A stretch of DNA of 16,937 nt from Peptococcaceae bacterium. Lineage in GTDB: Bacteria; Bacillota; Desulfitobacteriia; Desulfitobacteriales; Desulfitobacteriaceae. Positions 14,424-16,937 of this stretch are shown in pieces. Each line of letters begins with the position of its first letter. Within the stretch, counting starts at the first letter, position 1. The notes beneath the pieces were generated by a model. The model had not been told where the DNA came from. It saw only the letters and a program-made list of their open reading frames with translations, and made no database searches. A program made the position numbers and the translations under genes. The stretch covers positions 1 through 16,937 of the forward strand of contig JAITOS010000031.1 in NCBI GenBank assembly GCA_031289815.1, in the 5' to 3' direction.

Positions 14424-15500
14424 TCATTGATGATATATTACACGCTTTAACTGATAGCCTATATCGCGGGATACAACCCATTTGTCTTCCGCGCCCCCCA
14501 ATAAGCCGCAAAGGACAAACTCGCCGTTTAACCTTTCCTTAATTCTAACTAAGCCATTATAAAGGCTCGCTGTGCCATCATAGGGGTTTCTATAGATATC
14601 TTCCGCGTCCGGCGTATTCAGCAATATCGCGTCCGTAAGAGAACCATAATTCGCCAGGCTAGCGAAGCGATCCTCGTCAAAGGAAAGCACGTCCAGAGAT
14701 ACATAGCCCTCTGTTGGCGGAATCTGTACCACAGGGAGTTGCACGTAATAGCCCTGCGCTTCTTTGGCAATGACATACACCAAATCGTTCTTGTGGACGT
14801 CAACAGTTTTTGTTTTAAACTCGGCGTCCTCGTATAGTACAGTTTCTCGCGTGACGATTGCGGTTTTTTCTATGGACACCGCGTCTGCCGACTGATCCGG
14901 GGTATAGCCGTATGACGGGGACGGAATCGTGGCCCAGCCGTCTGGCGTCGTTGTATCTATATCCTGATCCCGCTCATTGCTCAGATAATAAATCAGCGCG
15001 GAATTTTCCGGCGTTACGTCGGCCTGCGGCATGAGATATTTATAGGTCGTTACCGCGATTTCACTTGCCCCAAATGTATCACGGCGCGTGTCGGTCGTGA
15101 CAGTAAATACAGCGCCGTCAAATTGATAATCCGTAATGACCGGGTCGCCTTCGACTGTATCTATCATGCTTCTCATAAAGGCCGCTTGGCCCGCTAAGGC
15201 GTTGTTATAAAATTCGTCAACGACACTTTGATTATATCTTTCCGCGTTAAAAATATTCACATATACGCCGTCAGCGATCGCCTGCTCCTGGCTATAGTTG
15301 GCAGGCAGGTCTTGTATCGCCAGATCGCCGGTGGGCGTAGGTAGGGGATCGTATCCAGTCGTTGCGGCGGAGCAAGCTACCAAGCCGCCCAAAATCCCCA
15401 CGCACAGGATAGCTGCGAGTAAAGTGGCTAAGCTGCTCATTCTGGTCACTGATCCTGCGCCAGTGTTGTCAGCGCCCAACCGCTTGATTTTATTTTCCAT
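14424..15500 (-). CDS. Lipoprotein with DUF4362-like and SH3-like regions
   Basis: A secreted lipoprotein of about 358 residues with no assignable pathway. Residues 21-42 form a hydrophobic signal ending in the lipobox L40-V-A-C43, so the mature protein should be anchored by C43. After a Pro/Thr linker, residues about 58-150 (EQAIADGVYVNIFNAERYN..., GDPVITDYQFDGAVFTVTTDTRRD) resemble DUF4362 lipoproteins. A beta-rich segment at about 205-265 (ETVLYEDAEFKTKTVDVHKNDLVYVIAKEAQGYYVQL, GYVSLDVLSF) looks like a bacterial SH3 domain, which often binds cell wall. The C-terminal 70 residues are unassigned. I chose ATG at 15500 (GAGG seven bases upstream) over GTG at 15512, which has no ribosome-binding site. 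ATG at residue 21 is a third option. It is separated from rex by 86 bases. Confidence 0.75.
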   Translation of the reverse strand: MENKIKRLGADNTGAGSVTRMSSLATLLAAILCVGILGGLVACSAATTGYDPLPTPTGDLAIQDLPANYSQEQAIADGVYVNIFNAERYNQSVVDEFYNNALAGQAAFMRSMIDTVEGDPVITDYQFDGAVFTVTTDTRRDTFGASEIAVTTYKYLMPQADVTPENSALIYYLSNERDQDIDTTTPDGWATIPSPSYGYTPDQSADAVSIEKTAIVTRETVLYEDAEFKTKTVDVHKNDLVYVIAKEAQGYYVQLPVVQIPPTEGYVSLDVLSFDEDRFASLANYGSLTDAILLNTPDAEDIYRNPYDGTASLYNGLVRIKERLNGEFVLCGLLGGAEDKWVVSRDIGYQLKRVIYHQ

Positions 15501-15526
15501 GAGCGTCCTCACTTTCTGTGCTATTC

Positions 15527-15535
15527 ATTCTATCA
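15527..15535 (-). promoter_or_regulatory. Possible extended -10 upstream of the lipoprotein gene
   Basis: TGATAGAAT on the minus strand is an extended -10 element (TGn plus 5/6 of TATAAT), 26 bases before the preferred ATG. No good -35 sequence is seen at the usual distance. It would allow the lipoprotein gene to be expressed apart from rex. Confidence 0.35.
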
Positions 15536-15586
15536 CGTTGTTACACCATCGCGCTGACCACCCCTGTCCGGCGAGCCGCCTGACCG

Positions 15587-16213
15587 CTATCTGTTCTCAA
15601 TATTAAAGGTTAAAACCTCCAGATTCACGGCTAAATCCACGTTTCTCAGTTCAAGCTGGGGCGGCACGTTCAGCACCACCTGGGCAAAATTTAAAATCGC
15701 CCGCACTCCGGCTTCGATCAATAAATCAGCGATTTCCTGGGCCACGCCGGAAGGGACGGCGATAATGCTGATCTGGGTCTGGTTTTGTCTGACCACTTCC
15801 ACGATTTTCTCCGTCGGCATGACTTCAATCCCGTGGATCATCGTCCCGATTTTCTGGGGGTCATTATCGAATATGCTCGTAATGTTGAACCCGCGCTCTT
15901 TGAACCCTTTATAGCTGCACAGCGCTAATCCCAAATTTCCCAAACCGATCAATGATACGCTCCAATCGGTATCCAAGCCAAGAATCTTCAAAATATGATG
16001 ATACAAATCCTTTACATTATAGCCAACGCCCCGCGTCCCGAACTCTCCGAAATAGGCAAAATCTTTACGTACCTGAGCCGGACTGACGCCGACCCCTTCG
16101 GCAATATCGCCGGAGGATATGGTGATCAACCCTCTTTTGTCGATTTGCGTTAAGTAACGCGAATATACAGAAAGGCGTATGATGGTCGCTTCCGGAATTT
16201 TTTGATTTCTCAA
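15587..16213 (-). CDS. rex: Rex, redox-sensing transcriptional repressor
   Basis: Homodimeric repressor that senses the NADH/NAD+ ratio and controls fermentation and respiration genes. The 208 residues are the usual length. The N-terminal winged helix (about 1-80) contains the near-invariant VSPAQVRKDFAYFGEFGTRGVGYNV. The Rossmann domain (about 85-195) has IGLGNLGLAL with G90-x-G92-xx-G95 and IFDNDPQKIG, the acidic residue expected for NAD(H). A domain-swapped C-terminal helix region completes it. The start is TTG at 16213, five bases after GGGGGA; an ATG just upstream is out of frame. A TATAAT-type -10 lies at 16337-16342. I saw no clear Rex operator (TTGTTAA-N4-TTAACAA type) in the window. 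Confidence 0.95.
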   Translation of the reverse strand: MRNQKIPEATIIRLSVYSRYLTQIDKRGLITISSGDIAEGVGVSPAQVRKDFAYFGEFGTRGVGYNVKDLYHHILKILGLDTDWSVSLIGLGNLGLALCSYKGFKERGFNITSIFDNDPQKIGTMIHGIEVMPTEKIVEVVRQNQTQISIIAVPSGVAQEIADLLIEAGVRAILNFAQVVLNVPPQLELRNVDLAVNLEVLTFNIENR

Positions 16214-16270
16214 CTGAATCCCCCATTTTTATCAGATTTCAATATGCTTTATCGACGCTGGTTTTCAGAG

Positions 16271-16283
16271 CGCGTAACACGCG
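16271..16283. repeat. Short perfect palindrome upstream of rex
   Basis: CGCGT-AAC-ACGCG, with two 5-base arms around three bases, lies about 58 bases before the rex start and downstream of its candidate -10. The position would suit an operator, but the sequence does not match the known Rex operator, and arms of five bases may occur by chance. Confidence 0.3.
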
Positions 16284-16336
16284 GTGATCGTTCTTGTCCG
16301 AAGGCGTTCATCCGTAAAAGTATGCGTCATTTTCCC

Positions 16337-16342
16337 ATTATA
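16337..16342 (-). promoter_or_regulatory. Possible -10 element of rex
   Basis: A perfect TATAAT on the minus strand lies about 125 bases before the rex TTG, inside the 184-base gap after the phosphate transporter. It is preceded by TGC, giving a partial extended -10 (TGC-TATATA). No -35 match is seen at 17 bases. Confidence 0.4.
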
Positions 16343-16397
16343 TAGCAGTATCCCCATTACCCCGGCCCTTTAAACCTTCCTGGCGCTGTATTTATTC

Positions 16398-16937
16398 TTA
16401 GAAAAACTGAGAAATGATCTTATATACGATCCCGGAAAACAACGCCGTACTCGGAATCGTGATGATCCAGGTAAACACCATTTGTCTGGCGATTCCCCAG
16501 CGCACGGCGGAAATGCGTTTCGCCATCCCTACCCCTATGATTGATCCGGAAACCACATGGGTGGTTGACACCGGCAGGTGCAAGCCGGGAAAAGCTGTCG
16601 CCGTCCAAATAATGATCGACGAGGAAAGATCCGCCGCAAAGCCGTTGATCGGTTCCAGTTTAAAAATCTTGCCTCCCATCGTCCGGATAATTTTCCAGCC
16701 GCCAAACGCCGTGCCGGCCGCCATCGCCAGCGCGCAGAGAAGTTTTACCCAAAGCTGAGGCTCTAAATGAGCGGCATCCTGCATTCCGGCGGCGATCAGC
16801 GCCATCGTAATGATTCCCATCGACTTCTGCGCGTCATTCGAGCCGTGATTGAAGGCCAGCAGGGAAGCGGAAAACACTTGCAACCGGCGAAAAAAATTAT
16901 TGATCTGGGAAGGAACAAACCGGGCAAACAGCGCAAA
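16398..16937 (-). CDS. PiT-family inorganic phosphate transporter (5' end outside window)
   Basis: Low-affinity phosphate permease of the PiT family (cation-coupled). Only the C-terminal 179 residues are inside the window; the frame stays open to the last base, so the gene begins beyond it. Family signatures are FNHGSNDAQKSMGII, the second of the two repeated GxND motifs, and PVSTTHVVSGSIIGVGMAKR, together with about four hydrophobic segments. The stop is TAA at 16398-16400, and the gap to rex is 184 bases. In many Firmicutes a DUF47/PhoU-like gene lies next to the pit gene; that side is not visible here. Confidence 0.93.
   Translation of the reverse strand, partial: FALFARFVPSQINNFFRRLQVFSASLLAFNHGSNDAQKSMGIITMALIAAGMQDAAHLEPQLWVKLLCALAMAAGTAFGGWKIIRTMGGKIFKLEPINGFAADLSSSIIIWTATAFPGLHLPVSTTHVVSGSIIGVGMAKRISAVRWGIARQMVFTWIITIPSTALFSGIVYKIISQFF

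Noticed and set aside
14236..14427. A 63-codon frame whose ATG overlaps the lipoprotein stop (ATGA)
   Set aside because: The overlap looks like translational coupling, but there is no ribosome-binding site, the protein matches nothing I know, and the palindromic repeat runs through the frame. It is more likely non-coding leader of cimA.

Overview
The window looks like the chromosome of an anaerobic, endospore-forming (or recently spore-forming) Gram-positive bacterium of the class Clostridia, probably Peptococcaceae-like. Three things point there: moderate G+C (roughly 50%, judged by eye); the gene order maf-radC-mreB-mreC-mreD-PBP2-minC-minD-minE-rodA followed by a SpoIVFA/SpoIVFB pair, with MinE present (unlike Bacilli such as B. 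subtilis); and a Rex redox repressor. No taxonomic marker is present, so this is inference.

Layout. Positions 2-121 (+) hold the last 39 codons of an unidentified gene. A small, A+T-rich HEAT-repeat gene follows on the + strand (144-779). Positions 780-1223 contain no gene I can support, but they are rich in G+C hairpins, an exact 20-bp direct repeat and a palindrome that recurs 13 kb away. Everything else is on the minus strand. Read in the direction of transcription (high to low coordinates) it is: the end of a PiT phosphate transporter (16937-16398), rex, a lipoprotein with DUF4362-like and SH3-like regions, cimA (citramalate synthase), then a long cell-shape and division cluster: DUF4321 protein, maf, radC, mreB, mreC, mreD, PBP2 (mrdA), minC, minD, minE, rodA. 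After rodA come an 8-bp tandem repeat and a rho-independent terminator, then the sporulation pair spoIVFA-spoIVFB.

How the genes work together. MreB/C/D, PBP2 and RodA form the elongasome: cytoskeletal filament, membrane scaffold, transpeptidase and SEDS glycosyltransferase. MinC/D/E place the division septum. Maf and RadC are the usual companions of this cluster. SpoIVFA/SpoIVFB would control processing of pro-sigma-K in the mother cell during sporulation. A well-formed promoter just after the cimA stop (12578-12606) likely drives the long cluster, and the terminator at 3008-3043 likely ends it, leaving spoIVFA-FB as its own unit.

Most coding content is ordinary, conserved housekeeping. I did not find a clear novel multi-gene system. 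The parts that deserve a second look are the 780-1223 intergenic region with its shared palindrome, the 8-bp tandem repeat in the rodA 3' region, the degenerate peptidase site of SpoIVFA, the PBP2 insertion, the lipoprotein between rex and cimA, and the compositionally distinct HEAT-repeat gene at the synteny break.
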